Source of the DNA: Gracilaria domingensis | Taxonomy: Eukaryota > Rhodophyta > Florideophyceae > Gracilariales > Gracilariaceae | Direction: 5' to 3' | Assembly: GCA_022539475.1 (NCBI GenBank) | Contig: VCMS01000022.1 | Coordinates: 62,001-126,000, forward strand | DNA length: 64,000 nucleotides | Part shown: positions 10,801 through 25,000 of the stretch, in pieces | Position numbering within the stretch: position 1 is the first letter of the stretch | How the letters are laid out: each line of letters starts with the position of its first letter | Notes under the pieces: model-generated | Told to the model about the DNA's origin: nothing | The model's input: only the letters and a program-made list of their open reading frames with translations | The model's database searches: none | Program-made: the position numbers and the translations under genes

Positions 10801-11128
10801 GAGAAGCTGTCAAAGTATATTTGAGGTCCGAACTTCAGTCGCTGAAACTGCCAAGTTTTATTTCTGAATCTAAACCTATCATCGTTTTGTTCCTGATGCT
10901 TCGCATTCTGAGTTCGTACGAATTCTAACGGCGAGATCTTGTGTTTAAAACATATTACATGGATACTATCTACGAAGTTATATAAAAGACTCAGTTCTGT
11001 TCCCCACTGATGGTGCATAGCATTACACACGCAACCGATGTCCTTGTTCTTAAGCTGAGAAAATCCGAGTCTGGTTCGATTTGATGTTGTTGTGAGTTAA
11101 AAAGAAAATACAGATGCGAAGAGTTCTC
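10801..11128. other. Convergent 3' region after UFC1
   Basis: This 328-bp spacer lies between UFC1 and the converging hypothetical gene. It is A/T-rich, as expected for two 3' UTRs. Nothing else was recognised. Confidence 0.45.
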
Positions 11129-12499
11129 TCAATCATGCTTATTTCTGTTTCTCGGGAAGAAGTACAAGTAGAGACTTGTCGTGGCCCGAACAATGTTGAG
11201 TAGAACTGCAATGGTGTTATCCCCCATCAGTCGCAAAACTTCAGTGACGACATCTGACCGCCTTCCTTTGCCTATTACAGATGTTACATACCCAAAGTGT
11301 GATTCCACGTTGCCGATAACTCTGTAGTTCTCGTTGAATTCATCTAGGACATTGCGGTAATGCATCTCCTGCGTGCGTTTTAGATTAGTACATGTATTCT
11401 TAAGACCAGCAATTTGTCGGGAAAACTCCAGACGGTCTTTCGCTTGCCTTTCAACAAGTCCAGCCAACGTCACCTCGGATTTCCAAAGAGACTTTTCTAA
11501 CCGGACTAGATCGTTGTGAGCAGGGACTATCTCACTGCAGCATCGGCATGAATTGCGACAACGTGGCGATGATTTTGAAGCAGCGTTCGAATCGTATGAC
11601 CTCACCTTCCTCAGCACTCCCTGTAGACCTTTTATACCAGGTTGAATTCGAGTTGGTCTCCCTGCTCCACTGTCAGGTGAGTTTTGTCGCTCTTTCGCCA
11701 TACCTTGGAAGAAGGCAGCAATCTTAGTGTTATTCTGCGCTCCCTTTCCAATGCCTAACAATCCTCCACGGGCTCTTCCTTGGTTAGGTGATCGACCTTT
11801 TCGTGATGTATTCACATCTAATCCTTTGTTTCGTGATATTTTGGTCACCTTCTCAATCCAATGCCCAACGGATTCACCTTGGACGTCAGCGGATACCTCG
11901 GCTAGAGGCGATCCCTGAGAGTCCTTGATTCCCAAACTACGTGGGATGTGGTCATTGCACTCTGCAGGAGGTGACTCGAAGGGCTCCAAGTCCCTAGAAA
12001 ACGGTAAAAGATCAGGAGACTCGAAGCCTTTCACTTCACCGCGATCATCTACTCTTGTAGTTTTCCGAACCTTGGATTTCAATTCCTTGATAACAAGCTG
12101 AATATGATGCTTTCTATCAGAATCTGAATGTTCCTGCGCAAAGAGGAGTCGACGGAATGATGATGGCTGTTCCGTCGTTTCACATTCTTCCGAAGTCAAC
12201 CTTGTGTTCAGCTCAACTGAAGTCTTCAAGACACTCTCATAGCGTGGTTGGCGGGGTAATCCCGAAGGAGATATCTTCATGCCATCTCTCTGTGACGGAA
12301 CGACATTGTCATGTCTCAATTGTTCTCCACACAATTCTTGCGGAGATTTCTGAAATGGGTTAATCCTATCCCACTTCTCCTGAAAAGACTCCTTCGGAAG
12401 TGGTCGTTGAGAGGAGTTGCGACGCCTTCGGTTCCATTTTCTTGAGTTCAAAGAGATGTGATTGTCCTTATCATGACCCGTGCTCCGTGGATTCCGCAT
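11129..12499 (-). CDS. Hypothetical basic protein with C-terminal coiled coil
   Basis: This 456-residue open frame starts at a clear ATG (12497-12499) and is intronless. I do not recognise the family. The first 300 residues are low-complexity and rich in Arg, Ser, Pro and Lys, and probably disordered. A small cysteine cluster, CRNSCRCC, lies near residue 325. It is followed by a helical stretch (about 340-415: RLEKSLWKSEV, VERQAKDRLEFSRQ, TCTNLKRTQ) that looks like a coiled coil. The last 35 residues are hydrophobic apart from one Arg (TIAVLLNIVR, SLYLYFF) and end in a basic tail. This could be a weak membrane anchor or an amphipathic helix. It is a real gene by length and strand context; its function is unknown. 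Confidence 0.7.
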   Translation of the reverse strand: MRNPRSTGHDKDNHISLNSRKWNRRRRNSSQRPLPKESFQEKWDRINPFQKSPQELCGEQLRHDNVVPSQRDGMKISPSGLPRQPRYESVLKTSVELNTRLTSEECETTEQPSSFRRLLFAQEHSDSDRKHHIQLVIKELKSKVRKTTRVDDRGEVKGFESPDLLPFSRDLEPFESPPAECNDHIPRSLGIKDSQGSPLAEVSADVQGESVGHWIEKVTKISRNKGLDVNTSRKGRSPNQGRARGGLLGIGKGAQNNTKIAAFFQGMAKERQNSPDSGAGRPTRIQPGIKGLQGVLRKVRSYDSNAASKSSPRCRNSCRCCSEIVPAHNDLVRLEKSLWKSEVTLAGLVERQAKDRLEFSRQIAGLKNTCTNLKRTQEMHYRNVLDEFNENYRVIGNVESHFGYVTSVIGKGRRSDVVTEVLRLMGDNTIAVLLNIVRATTSLYLYFFPRNRNKHD

Positions 12500-13083
12500 C
12501 AGTCTGTCGTTGCTCTGACTTCACCCCGGGCTCAACACCAAAACGTTCCTAACAAGACACGAAATAGAACGGGATGTCCAGAAGAACCAGAAGTCGACGC
12601 CCAACCAAACGAAGCAAAGCTAGTAGTCGTCACGTCAAGGCATAAGCTGACTTTCTATTCGACAGGCGTAGTTGGTAGCTGGTGAAATCTTTGAGTCAAT
12701 GTGATTCAGTTAAAGCTGCATTCAGAATGGTGTGACTAGCCTGTAAAAACATGGGTTCCACATGATGAGGCCTTCTGTTGGGTCGATCGAAATAAAGGGC
12801 GATGGCTTTCCAGAACCAGAGCCTATCCCACAATGCACTGTTTCCCAAAACAGGTGCGCACCTCGTGCGATTGACGTCTCGCCAAAAAACCGAAAGCCTT
12901 CTCTGGTGTAGTAAAGCCTGCTTCAGAAAATGTGATCGATTGCAACCTTTCCAGCCAAGACTTTTCCACTGTACACCATGAACCAGGCTGGGGCTAGCCT
13001 TGATCATCAGGATAGCACCAGGTAGGTCCAGCACAACGCTCACATGACGACGTACCCAACCTGTGAATTTACAAAAATGTGCA
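12500..13083. other. Intergenic region between MDN1 3' end and the hypothetical gene
   Basis: This 584-bp stretch should contain the MDN1 3' UTR and the promoter of the downstream minus-strand gene. A 142-codon open frame on the minus strand (ATG at 13122-13124, end at 12696) begins inside the last codons of MDN1 in another frame. Its product is Arg/Trp-rich, has no recognised family, and may be chance. Confidence 0.4.
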
Positions 13084-16000
13084 CTATTGATAGTTCGTAA
13101 CCTCAATCCATTGTCGAAGAGCATCGGCCAGTATTCCTGGAAGCGACTTCATGTTTTGTACAACAGCATAGAAGTCGATCGGGAAATCGTGCATGTATGG
13201 TTTCACCGACATCTTCCCCTCTGGATTGTACTCCACTCTTTGAACGTTATAAATACTGTTCTCTTCGACAGCACCTCGATCCAATATGAAGAAAGCGACT
13301 AGAACATTTGATTCTTTTAGCTTTCGTAATTGCCGTCTCACTTCATCTCTGTCGCTTAATCTTCCATCGGAGATAATGAAAGCAAGAGAAATATGTTCAA
13401 CGGTACCATCATCATTCTTCATTCCCATCTGGGAGTGGATGAAAGTGAGCAAATTGACTATATTTGTCTCTGTTTGAGAGAAGGAGAAATGCTGCAGTAT
13501 CTTCGCTCCAGATTCTGCGTTAACAGGTAGGGGCTCCTCGAAATGCCGAATTAGCTTAGCAGTTGATCCGAAGCTTGCCACAGCGATTCTCCCAACCTCC
13601 AACTTCGAAAGTGCACTGATCACAAGGGCAATGGATTCCGTTGCCATGATCCCAGCTTCAGATTCAACCATGGAAGCAGAATCATCGACAGCGATCAGTA
13701 CATCGTAGGACCTTTTGTCCGGTTTGACTCTACGAAGCCATATTCGATCTCTTCGGAAGTCGGATGCCACATATTCAATGACTTTTCTCATGTTTAAACG
13801 TTTTCCAGTTCGATATGCTCCTCCCATACGTGAGGCTTTTGTTGGTTCCAGAACCAAACGCATCTGTTCGCACAAGGCCGCAGCATCGGAAGCAACTTTG
13901 GATTCCAATGCGTGCCAGAGGCCTTTGGCTTGCCCATCATCCAAGTTTTCCATTGTCCATCCAAGAACTTCAGATCGTACAGGCTTAGGATCTTCGTTCA
14001 TCTCAGGACTATCAGAATCCTTCTCATCACATATCTCCAAAGGGTCAGAATCACTTCCACCAATCTGGTTAGAAGCAGTTCTGTTAGATTCCTGTTGTCT
14101 GCTAGCAGCAGACCGTGCGGGATGGGGTTTTTGTACTTGAACTGGTTGGCTAAAATTATCGTCCGAATCATGGGACGATGAAGATTGCATCTGGTGAAAG
14201 TTGTTCTCTGGAACGTCTTTTTTAGGTATCCCTTTCATAGGCTGAGGTATTCGTTCCTGTTCTTTGTCTTGAATAGATCCATTGTCTATATCTGGGACAC
14301 TAGCTTCCGGAAGAGGACGCTGCTGTTCCTGAGACGCCGCGCCGAGTGCATGATGAGGATTCTCACTGCGATCTTCAGTTGTTTCAAACTGCCACATATC
14401 CGCATCATTTTCTCCGTCCCCTTGTCTTGGCCACTGTTCGTCGTCGTCACGTAGTGCTCGAAGGCATTCATCCCATTCCCTTATGAGATCTTCAGGATCT
14501 GAGAGTCGAAGGGGGTTGATATCCATAGATGAGGATCCTTTCCTCTGCTCATCACCTTCCCTGAGAGAAGAATCTAATTTCTGCGCACCTATACCTTCTT
14601 CGCTTTTGTTAACATTTTCATGGCTATCCGGTCCGGAATGATTATCATGACCAAATGAATTGGCAATATTGTCTTGTTCCCCGTTTACATCATTCATGTT
14701 ACTCCCGAAACCCAATGTCCCATGACCTTGATGTGCATAGGGCTCCGCATTGTCTTCGATATCATCGTCTGTTTGATTCGTAGTCGACAGTCCAGGAAGT
14801 ATGTTCATTGCGCGGGGTTCCGTTCCAGAAACTGACTGGTTCATGCCGGTGTCAGCTTCGTTGATTGCATTATTATTCGTCAATGGTTCTAAGCGGTCTT
14901 GGTCACGATCTGGGATACTTTCAGGCGCCACAGGCAGTTTCGACTTGACTTCCTCTTCGGGGGTGCTTGTGGGCTCTGGGGTCGCGCCCCGTTCTGTATG
15001 ATTTAACTCCTCGTCCGCTTTGATTTCATCTTTACCTAGATCACCATCTTCTTCAAGATCAGAAAGACGACAGTTTTCCGGGAAATCTCCTGATGTCTTC
15101 TCTTCTATTTCTGCATCTTCTCCAAGTTCAGGTTGCTCGTCTGCACCAATCATAGGGCTTCCATGATTAGATTCCGTATCTCCAATGTGCTGATCTTTTT
15201 CCTCGTTAGAAGGACCAGGTTCCTGATCCTGAACATCATCATTATTGGAGACATCAGGCACGTCATACTCTTGTTCCAAAGTCGCATTATCGTTCTCTGC
15301 AGCCGTTTCTTGCACCTTAGCGGGATCTTTGAGACCGTTTTCGTCATCCAACATTTCTTGATGACTATCGTTCTCTGCGTCCTTTGACATTTCAGCTTCT
15401 TGATTTTCGGCATCTTGGCAAGTCTCAGTTTCGTCGTCTGTCGTTTTCTTCGTTTCTTCTTCAACACCTGGTGCGTCAGATAACGATTCTACTTCGTTTC
15501 CATTCTGCTTATCTCTACCCTCTATTTGATTATCATCTTTTTTCCCGCCCACAGCCCATTCTCCAGGAACCCCGTTTGACTTGGAATGGCCTTCGTTTCT
15601 TCCATCGTCCGAGTCATGATCAGCCTCTTGTCTATCGCTAGCTTCATTTTCAGAATCCCACAACTTCTCATTCAATACGTTCTCTCCTTTCTCCTGTTCT
15701 TGACCCATTTGCTTCTCTGCCTCCGGGTCATCGTCCATGTTTTGCTCTCCCGTGTCGTCAACGTCCTCAAGGTTCCCTTCAAAATCAGCTGTCATTTCAA
15801 ACCCGTTCTCATTTCCAGCGTTGTCCGGGTTTTGTTCAGGTTCCCTGCTCTTGTCATCTCGAAGTCCTAGGAGCTGCTCTTCATCCTCAATAGCGTCACT
15901 CACATCCTGGGCTCCGCTCAGATCACCATCACCTACATCACCGAATCCTGTACCACTCTTCACTTCAGTTTCTGCAGTTCCATCCGTTTCCTCTTGAAGC

Positions 16001-19000
16001 TTGGGGCGGCAAAATCCATCTTTACAGATGCCAATAAAGAGAGAAGTCAGTGTTCGCAATAGAGCCAGATTTTCACGGTGTTGAATGATGGCTTTTTCAA
16101 GACAAGGTGACAACATTGAGGTAAGGTATTCCTTCAGTATGAGCCCCAGAGCCTTCTGTATCCCTATCAATTCCCTAGTTTCTCGTCCAGAGAGAAATTC
16201 ACGAAGGGGTACAAGCTTTCGCAAAGCTTGAGTATTGGCTTCCAACCGGCTTGTGAGTTGTGTAAGAAGGAGATCAGAAGTCAAGTTAATAGTCCGAGAA
16301 TGTCCTTTCCTGATAGACCCAGACGGAAACAATTCTGTTTCAGCGGTGAACAATGATAGGGTTTCCTTTGGTTCAGCCTCTTCCCCATTTTCGCTTACCC
16401 CGTTCCATGCCATCGCTTTCTGAGAGCTAATCAGCAGGCTTTCGACGAGCTCTTCAGCGTTGATAAGCAATGCATTACATAGAGCTGAGGAAGTCTCTTC
16501 TGGAGATGAGGGTGGCAGTACTGCTTCTATGTCCTCATTCTGATATTCTTCAACTAAAGTTCTCAGAGGTACAAGAACTTCAGTAACGAGATTGTCCCGG
16601 GATATTTCTTGAGACCGAGATATTCCAATTTGCAGGGACTCCTTGAGACTAGAAAGGTAAGATCGCATTTTGTCACACCACTCCTCGTAGCGTCCATCAA
16701 AATAGCTTAACTCCTGATACTCAAATTCGTCGATATCCATCAGCGCAATAGCTCTCGGTTCATCTTCAATCTTGTCACAGCATGTGTTTAGAATGGCCTG
16801 TAGCTCCGTCATCGACTTACTCCCAATCTTCCGATACGAAGCAAGCACCTGATCTAGCGACCCGTCTCCTCGCGCAAAATCAACGAAACCCGAGAGATTA
16901 CCTTGGGCTTCTCTTATGAGAGTAGATACTTGTCGTAGTGTTAACTGGGCTTTTCTGAGGCGTAAAAGTAATTCGCGGAAGTGTTTGAATAAGGTTGGAT
17001 TACTGCATTTCCAACCTCGGGTGTATTCGGAAGCATTCGTTAAGGCCCGTGCTATCTTGGACATACAAAGTAAAATTGTAGAACAACGGTTCAGCTCTCT
17101 CCGTTCAGTCGCAGATTTCTCCAAGAGATCTCGACAGAACGCTCGAATTCGGCTTGCTTCTTCAGCACTAATATCATTATTTCTGGAGCTTGAATCGGAA
17201 ACAATACACAACGTTTGGTATCGGTAAATCCCGGAGAAATATAGGTCATTTGCAAGTTCGTTATATGCGCCACTTGAACTCGGCTCCACCGTAGAGAGCC
17301 AACTCAAAAAAGAGTTAGCATGAGGCTTTTCAAACGGTGACAAGCCAACTTTCAACAGACCCTTCAACAAATCGATCAGAGCCCTCCGTTTGGGTTGAAT
17401 ATCATTTCCAAGCCTCATTTCTCGTAGTTTTCTAACTCGCGACTGAATCACTTTTCTAAGGCCGGAGGAAAATTCGGACGCAACATCACATTCCGTTTGA
17501 CTGGAACTTTGAATCTTACGGCCGTATTCGCCTAATCGCTTTTGAAGTGTATCGAATCTTGACAACCACTTTGCTGCGGCCGGTAGCAGAGTGACGGAGA
17601 TATTTCTAGAATCGAAATTCAATCCCTCGACGCATAAAACCGCGTTGAATATTTTCATGGAGTCATCCTGCACTTGCGCGAGAACCGAGTCAATCTTAGG
17701 ATCCAAACTAGGCATTTCAAGATGGGAAAGACCAATTGAAGCCGTGAATTCCTTCATATGTTGGTAGAACGGCACTCGAAGAATGCTATCCACCTTCAAA
17801 CACAGCTTATGTATTCGTCGACGAGTCTTCTCAGATAAGGCCTTCAATCGGAAATAGTCCAGATTTTTGTCCCTTCCCTTTGACATTTCTACAGCTGAGC
17901 CCAATTCTTCCAGAGGATTATAAGAAACCATAGTTGTAAATTCCTTTAACTCTTGAAGAACGAGTTCATACTGCTTAGACAACTGCCGATCCAAGTGATC
18001 GTCAAAAATATAGTAGAATCGACATATGCCTCGCAGACCATGGGCGATAGAATGAGCGAGATCCTTTCGAGTGTCATTAAGTGAAAGCAAGTGTTGGGAT
18101 ATTGATTGCAAAATGGCCAAGCGCCGGCGAAATTCTCCACTTGGTGAGCTCCTCAGGAACCGATCAATCGTTGAAAAAAGAGTATTGAGTTGCTCATCGT
18201 CCAGCTTCTTAGTCGTTAAAGATTCGTTGATCACGGCATCATATACCAGGAATACCCACTTATTCGCTTGGGTTTCAAATTGATTTTTCCTGGCGGTCAA
18301 AAGTAAAGGCCATGAATGCATTTCAATTCTTCTCCACCGTGAAACAAGTTTTGAAACTGCGATCAATTCCGTGTGCAGTTTAGTCTGACGAGATGCAAAC
18401 AGCCTGTTCCACTCGTCTGCCCTCCTGAGCACATTCTCCAGACCGACGACTACAATCGAGAGCGGGGTTGAACTTCTGCTGACTTTAGCTACTCTTTCAA
18501 TTGCCAGAGTTATTCCGTCCAGCACAGGGTGCTTTCCACTGTCGCCAAAATGCAGCTGTTGAATCTTTTCAATACTGCTTCTAAGCTTAAGCAAGACTGT
18601 TGCCGCGTGCTGGACTTCCCGCACATTGGGGTCTTTGTAAAAGTTATAGGACGAGCTTTGGCCGACATGGAATGCTTCGTCTTCCCCTGGATCTTGCACT
18701 CCATGAATAGCCCGTGTCACTGATAGTGAGCATAGAAACCCCCATATCCCGTTCACTATTTCGGACCCCAGTACAGGTTCTATTTCTTCTTTAACTAAAC
18801 CAGAAAGTGCAGTGGCAAAAGCAAGAAGAGTCTCTGCACTTGGTTGAACCGATGGTCTGGTGAAAAGCGTATTGGAGCATTGAGAAGCCGGAAAAATTGA
18901 CTGATGCAAAGCCCAAAAGTCCGACGGGTTAATCTCGAAGAAGGTTTCATCTTGGTTCTCATAGGCGTCCACCTCTATCTGCTGCTCTTGTAGACATATG

Positions 19001-22000
19001 TCGCTTTCAACGCGTATGCCAAGAAGGTCATCTTCAATGTCGTTGCCTACAGGATTAAATGTAGAAATGAAATCCTCAACTTCTTGTTGTTCTGAAATTT
19101 CAAGGAAGGATGTAGAAGTTAACTCATGCCGTTGGGAAGACTGGCGAATTACATGCAGAGATTCCCTTCTGTCTGATTCCACTTCACTCTGCTCTACGGA
19201 TACTTTCCAGATCTTTACGATTCGAGAAAGATATTCAGATATATGCAAGAAAGGCCTGTCATGTGTGAAAGAATCATTTTCGAGAAGAAACTGTGCAGTT
19301 ACCATCAATGCCCTACTATGCGGTGCAATTTCGGCGCAGAGTGAAAAGGCGTCAGGAAGTTCTCTAGCATTCCTGAAACAGGCTCTGGGGAGGAAGCATA
19401 AGTCGGACAGGCCTTTAACCTTCTTGTACGACCCAGGGTTTTCGCGTATCCCAATAAGTTCAGTTGATTGCAACAGCCACCGGAGGCCATGATGGATTTC
19501 TTCAATTCCAAGCCGGAGTCGCAAGGAAAGATCTCGGAAGTGAGAATGACTGCCTTGAAATCCTAATAACCCACTTGTTGTTTTGCATATTTCGATGAGA
19601 TGCAATGCCTCTGGGATCAATAGCGGTAGTCGCCCTGATCCAAACTGTTTTGCCCGGCCTACAAAACCATTCTTCTTCATGATAGCAATGATATTTGACT
19701 TCACGCCTTGAACTACACCCGCAAAAGATTTGAAGCTGACCTCGTCAGGATCTCTGTAGACATAGCAAGAACTGCACGTAGCCAAGTTATCTTCTTCCTC
19801 TTGGAGTTGATTTGATAACACTTGTGCTGGGACGGAACCCAAGAATTCATCCCCACCCAAACGGCTCGTTTGCAAAATTTCGTATGCCTTTCTTCGGGCT
19901 TCGAGCTTGATTTTCGTCTCTAGAGACAATGTAGCTATCTTTTCTGTGAGTACTGAAGGGTCAATACCTTCAATGCAATCAAAGATACTAAGATAGGTCT
20001 GTATTCGAAAAACACCGATTGCCATCCAGGCGGTCCCCCTGCTGCGAAGGTCTTCAATATCTCCCTTTTCTGAAGCCGAAGACACTTTGATTGCTTGAAC
20101 TACACTAGATAAGGCCAAGTTCGCGTCTTCAAGCTGACAATGAGAACCTGAGTCACCAGATTTATCAGAATCCTGGCGTTCGGTCAAAGAGGCAACATAA
20201 GCCAAAACATCTTGAAAACAGCCGTGGTTCAGACCTTGGAGTATTCTTTCAGCTTCCGTTTTCAGTTGGCCAAGTCGCATCGCAGACGAAATTGCACGCA
20301 GCAAGACTCGGATTGACGCATCACCACTGGGACTAGACATCCTCGAATGTAAAGCGAACATTCCAGATGTTACGGCTGCTTGATGGTATGCGGTCTCGAG
20401 GTTCCAGAACAAGTAGTGTTGAGGATCCCTCAAGAAACCGATCGTTGCCTTTACAGGATTTGAGTCTACGCCCACTTCTGCAGCACCGGAGGAACTCCCT
20501 GGTGCACCGGAGTCGTTCACCTCTTGGAGGAAGGTAAGCAGAAAGAGATCTTGCTCAATGCCGTCCACGATCGGTTTCAACTTGGTTCTCTTCAAATCTT
20601 TATCACTCGAATCCAGCAACCACAACAAACGCATGATGGCCACTAGTGATTCAAGGCGAAAGAAAGGTATACATCGCACCTTGCTCCAAAGAGACTCGAC
20701 TGCTTTTCTTAACTGTACAATTGGCCCCTGTAGAGAGGACTGGGAAATATCCAAGTTTGATGATAGACAGTCTTCCATGGATATGACAGCCATGAAACGA
20801 ACTACGCTCCGAAATTGCACCAATGCCTGATTCCAGCTCGAGACGTAATTCGATTCAAACCTCGGTTTCAGAGAGTCTGGTATGCTTGCCAATCTGTCTA
20901 TAACTGCAGTATTTCCCTCAATTAGCCGGGAACTCAATGTAGCCACTGCTTTCACTGCAATATCCACCTCAGACGGCAGAAGATTGAGACTACTACAAGG
21001 CTGAAGAAATTCGAGCAAGCGTTTTTCTGCGAGTTGCGCTTGTTTGAGTCTAGGCATGAGAGAAAGATTTGACGAACATGTAAGGCATTGGATTGCTATA
21101 TCCAGCTTCCAAATTCGAGGCATCCATCTCCTCAGGGCATCTAGGCCAAGGGAGTCCAAGTCCGTAGCATTACAAAGCTTAGTCCATATACGTGACAAAG
21201 TATGTAAAAGGGCCCAAAGACTCGCCGCACTTGTCTCTTCCTTCACCATGAGTTCACATGTTATACGAAGATTGTCATATATATGATAGATTTCAGCTTC
21301 ATATGGATGTTGCCATCCATCGACTTTTAGCAAAGCTCTGCGAGTAAGTTCTAAGTTGCTCGCTGCAGACGTCAATAGATCAAAGCACACAACACTAACA
21401 TCAGCGTCTCGCTCAAAGTGTGCTTGTCCGGATCCGCTTATCTGGGACTTAAGCCGAGCGTGAGCGAGCTGATTCTTTGTTCTCGACATTGAGATTGCCC
21501 TTTTCCATGTTTCTTGGAACCTATAGAAGGCAAAGATCTCCGCCCGAAAGAGTATTGCCTTGTTCCCAAGTCTCTCTCTCAACGACTTGTCAGCCGTCGA
21601 TAGAATTATCTCCGTCGGTAATCTGTCCATCGCGTATATAGGATCAATCGAACACGATAAAGCCCGTTTGTCCGTTTCGAGTGGCACGGTACTTAAAACG
21701 CTGTTCACCGCAGCTTCAAAAGCATCATCGACTTTGATGTCGGACGAAGACAAAGCACTAGCAACCTTCTTAACAGATGCTGTTCTTGACATCGCATCTT
21801 TGGCATTTGCTGAGGCCAGGATAACTTCCTGTTGCATAGTGTAAAGTAGTTCTCTTCTGTACAAGAATGTTAATTCAACACTCCCAGCAGCATCGTATGG
21901 AGTTGCAGATTCCATCCCTTTTAGAATGGACGTAGAAGCCATGACCACAGCATTTGCAGCTGCTTCAAAATTTCTTTCCGGTTCACGCATTGTTCGAATA

Positions 22001-25000
22001 AAGTTCCAATGATCAATATCAAGACAAGAAAGTTCAGGATGAAGAATGAAATCAGCATACCTTGTCGGCATTGCTCCTACAGTCTCAATTTGAAATTCTT
22101 CTGCATGACCTAAACTTGTTTTACGTTCCGTATGAGCCAACTTTCTCTCCAGATATACCGGCCTGGAGAGCCTCAGGTGAGGAGCTTGACCATATGAGAT
22201 AGAACTCAACGCGTCCTCATGGCTAGTACTCTCTTGCATTACAATATTCCCGAGACAGATTCGAAGGGAACGGTCCAACAGAGGCCGAGACAAACCTTGG
22301 GTGTCTGTGAATGAAAAGCGTCTTGAAACTGCGAAGAAAATTCGAAAGTCTGGATGAGGAGTAAGGAATATTGGCGATCCACCTTCTTCTGATTTAGCTT
22401 CAGCTAGCAAAATACGTGCACGATGCTGTTCTTCAGGTTTCAGATCCAGGTCTTCTGGGGAAACAGCAGGGCGCTCAAATAGAGGGTTTAGACGATCCAG
22501 TACAGCTGGGGGGCACATCTCCGCACCCTGAATGAAGATCCAATCTCCTCGTTCAATAGCTTTCAGAAGCTCACTCTTCTTCCACTCGAAGGAGGGCGAG
22601 GTTTCAAACTTTTGCCGTGAAGCCATTTTCCATACTTCGGTGTTATGAGAAGCCATACAGTTCACAGAATACATAGCACTTTTGTCGTCCTCCAACATCA
22701 ACCTTGCATTGCGAACAAAGCCATCAGCCTCCGACGCGAACTTTTCGATATCGCCGGATCTTTGCTCATACTGCGATTTCAAAAATCCATCGTGGTCCGC
22801 ACTTGTGTCAAACAAAGCAGACATTGATCGAAAGTGATTCTGTGCTTCGACCATGATACTAGCTCGTTCATCTCTTCCATGTATGCTCTTATCTGAGAAA
22901 ACAGAGGATGTGATCATTACAGGTAGAAGCTCTTGAGCCATTGTGATGATTTGCAACATGTATCGAGCTCCACCCCGTTGAGAATAGCCCCCAATCAAAG
23001 CTTCAGAATCTACAAGAGATGATCCATGAAAAGTTCTGATTTTCTTCCCACATGACATGCCAACAAAGTGGACCATTCTCTTCCCGTCCTCGTCTGCGGA
23101 ACCATTTGTACCAGATAGCAACACAACTGGCCATCCTGCCTCAACGGCGATCGTTATGGCCTGAAGTGGCCGAAGCTGTGAGATACCCAGAATTCCACTG
23201 CGGGGTTCTAGGTTTCTGATGAAATGTGTATTGCCTATTTGGGTCAAAGAACCAAATCCAACCCGAGTAAACGTACCAGCAGCTTTCAACGAGGGCGCTC
23301 CAACTTCGCCACACCACCCAAATCCAAACACTTCCTTAAATATTGCTTCCGCGGCTTGATGCATCTTGGCTTCCCTCAAACCTTGTAGCACCGAGACATC
23401 AAAAGACATCCTAATGAACTCCTTCGAATCAAAAAGATTAGTAAATGAGCCTGGGCTCTGAATCCAAGACGAACTAGTTCTACATAGAACGTCACACCAG
23501 CGTAGCGCATCTCTGAGACCAAAGTCTGTTAAACGGTCAGAGGCGATACCATTGTCTGTTCTCATTCGCGCCAGGGTCCTCACAATATTCTTTGATATAT
23601 GGTTTGGGACCTCACTGAATATGGATTCTATGATGTGCAAAATATCTTCATCAGATGGTAAATCAACGATAACTCGTGTGAATCGGTTCAAAAAGCTCTG
23701 TGGTAAACCGCGACGTCCTCCACCACCATGCACAGGATTCTGAGCCCCGAAAACGCGAAAATTCTTGTGGGCTGAGACGACTTGATTAGTCTCTGGTATG
23801 AAGACGGTTCGTCTGTGATCTAAAATAGAATTCAGACCTTCCAGAACAGATTGCGAGGCAAGATTAAGTTCATCCAGCAAAACCCATGAACCATGCTTCA
23901 TAGCATTAAGCAAAGGACCCTCGCAAAACTTAAAGGACCCGTCTGTAGAGTCTGGAGCATCTGTTCCGACCAAGTCTGACATTTCCGTTGACTCAGAAAG
24001 ATTTATTCGAATGAAGTCATTTCCTGAAAGATCTGCCATGGCGCTTATCAAAGAACTTTTTCCGGAACCGGGAGGACCTTCCAATAAAATCGGCCTTGAG
24101 CTAACAGCAAGGGATCTCGTAAGCCGAGCAACATTTCGTTTCGTGCTGGGAGCTTTGAAGCAGAATCGCGTTTGGGCGTTTGCAGAGTTGTTGGTGCACC
24201 TTCCGTAATTGCGATCGAGAACAAAACTATCAACCTTCACTGCGTAGCCGTCGCCCGAAAAGTCAGATTCGAGATTTATGCCGGATCTGACATCGTATCG
24301 ACACTTCCTCAATCTGTCTAGTACTTCGGGGGACGCAAGGGAAAGCAAGTAGTACCATATTCTCGTTTCCTCTTCTTCTAAGCCTGTTTTTGTACCCCCT
24401 ACGGATAGCCCGTCCAAAAATACTACTCTTGCTCCATGCATTAAGGCCTCCACCGGATCTATTTTGCAGTTGTTCACAGCGTTCACGACAAAATCACACC
24501 ATGCTCGCAAATCTCTCAATGAAATATGAAACTCCATCGCACCGCGGAGGTTTCGTCCTAGTGATGAAGTTGGATGTGAATGGTGCTCCTTAAGACTTTG
24601 TTCAAGGAACTGAATCATTATCTTCGTTACGCCCCCGGTCATCGGTGCCGAGGCTGCGGTCAAGAGGTCCTTAAAGCGGTCATCAATAATGGGAACGAAG
24701 TCCTCCAGCTTGCCTGGCTTAGGAATCCAAACTTCGGTGAAGCGATTTCTCAGGGCCGGTGAAAGTTCTCGTTTTCCATAATCGCCACCAGGATTCATAG
24801 TGGCCAGAATTCGAAAGTTAATGTGGCCTTCAACAAGCTCGGGTTCGACTTCAGAATTATCCGAATTCGGAATCGCTCCCCTCTCAGAAAGAAGCAGGGA
24901 TCGTTCAGGTTCTAAAACCGAGTTTAGTCTCTCAATGACAGCATCTTCAGCCATGTTAATTTCATCAATCAGAAAAGAACAGCCCTGCCTCATTGCTTGG

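Noticed and set aside
12696..13124. 142-codon minus-strand ORF overlapping the MDN1 end
   Set aside because: It has an ATG but no recognised family and most likely lies in the MDN1 3' UTR.
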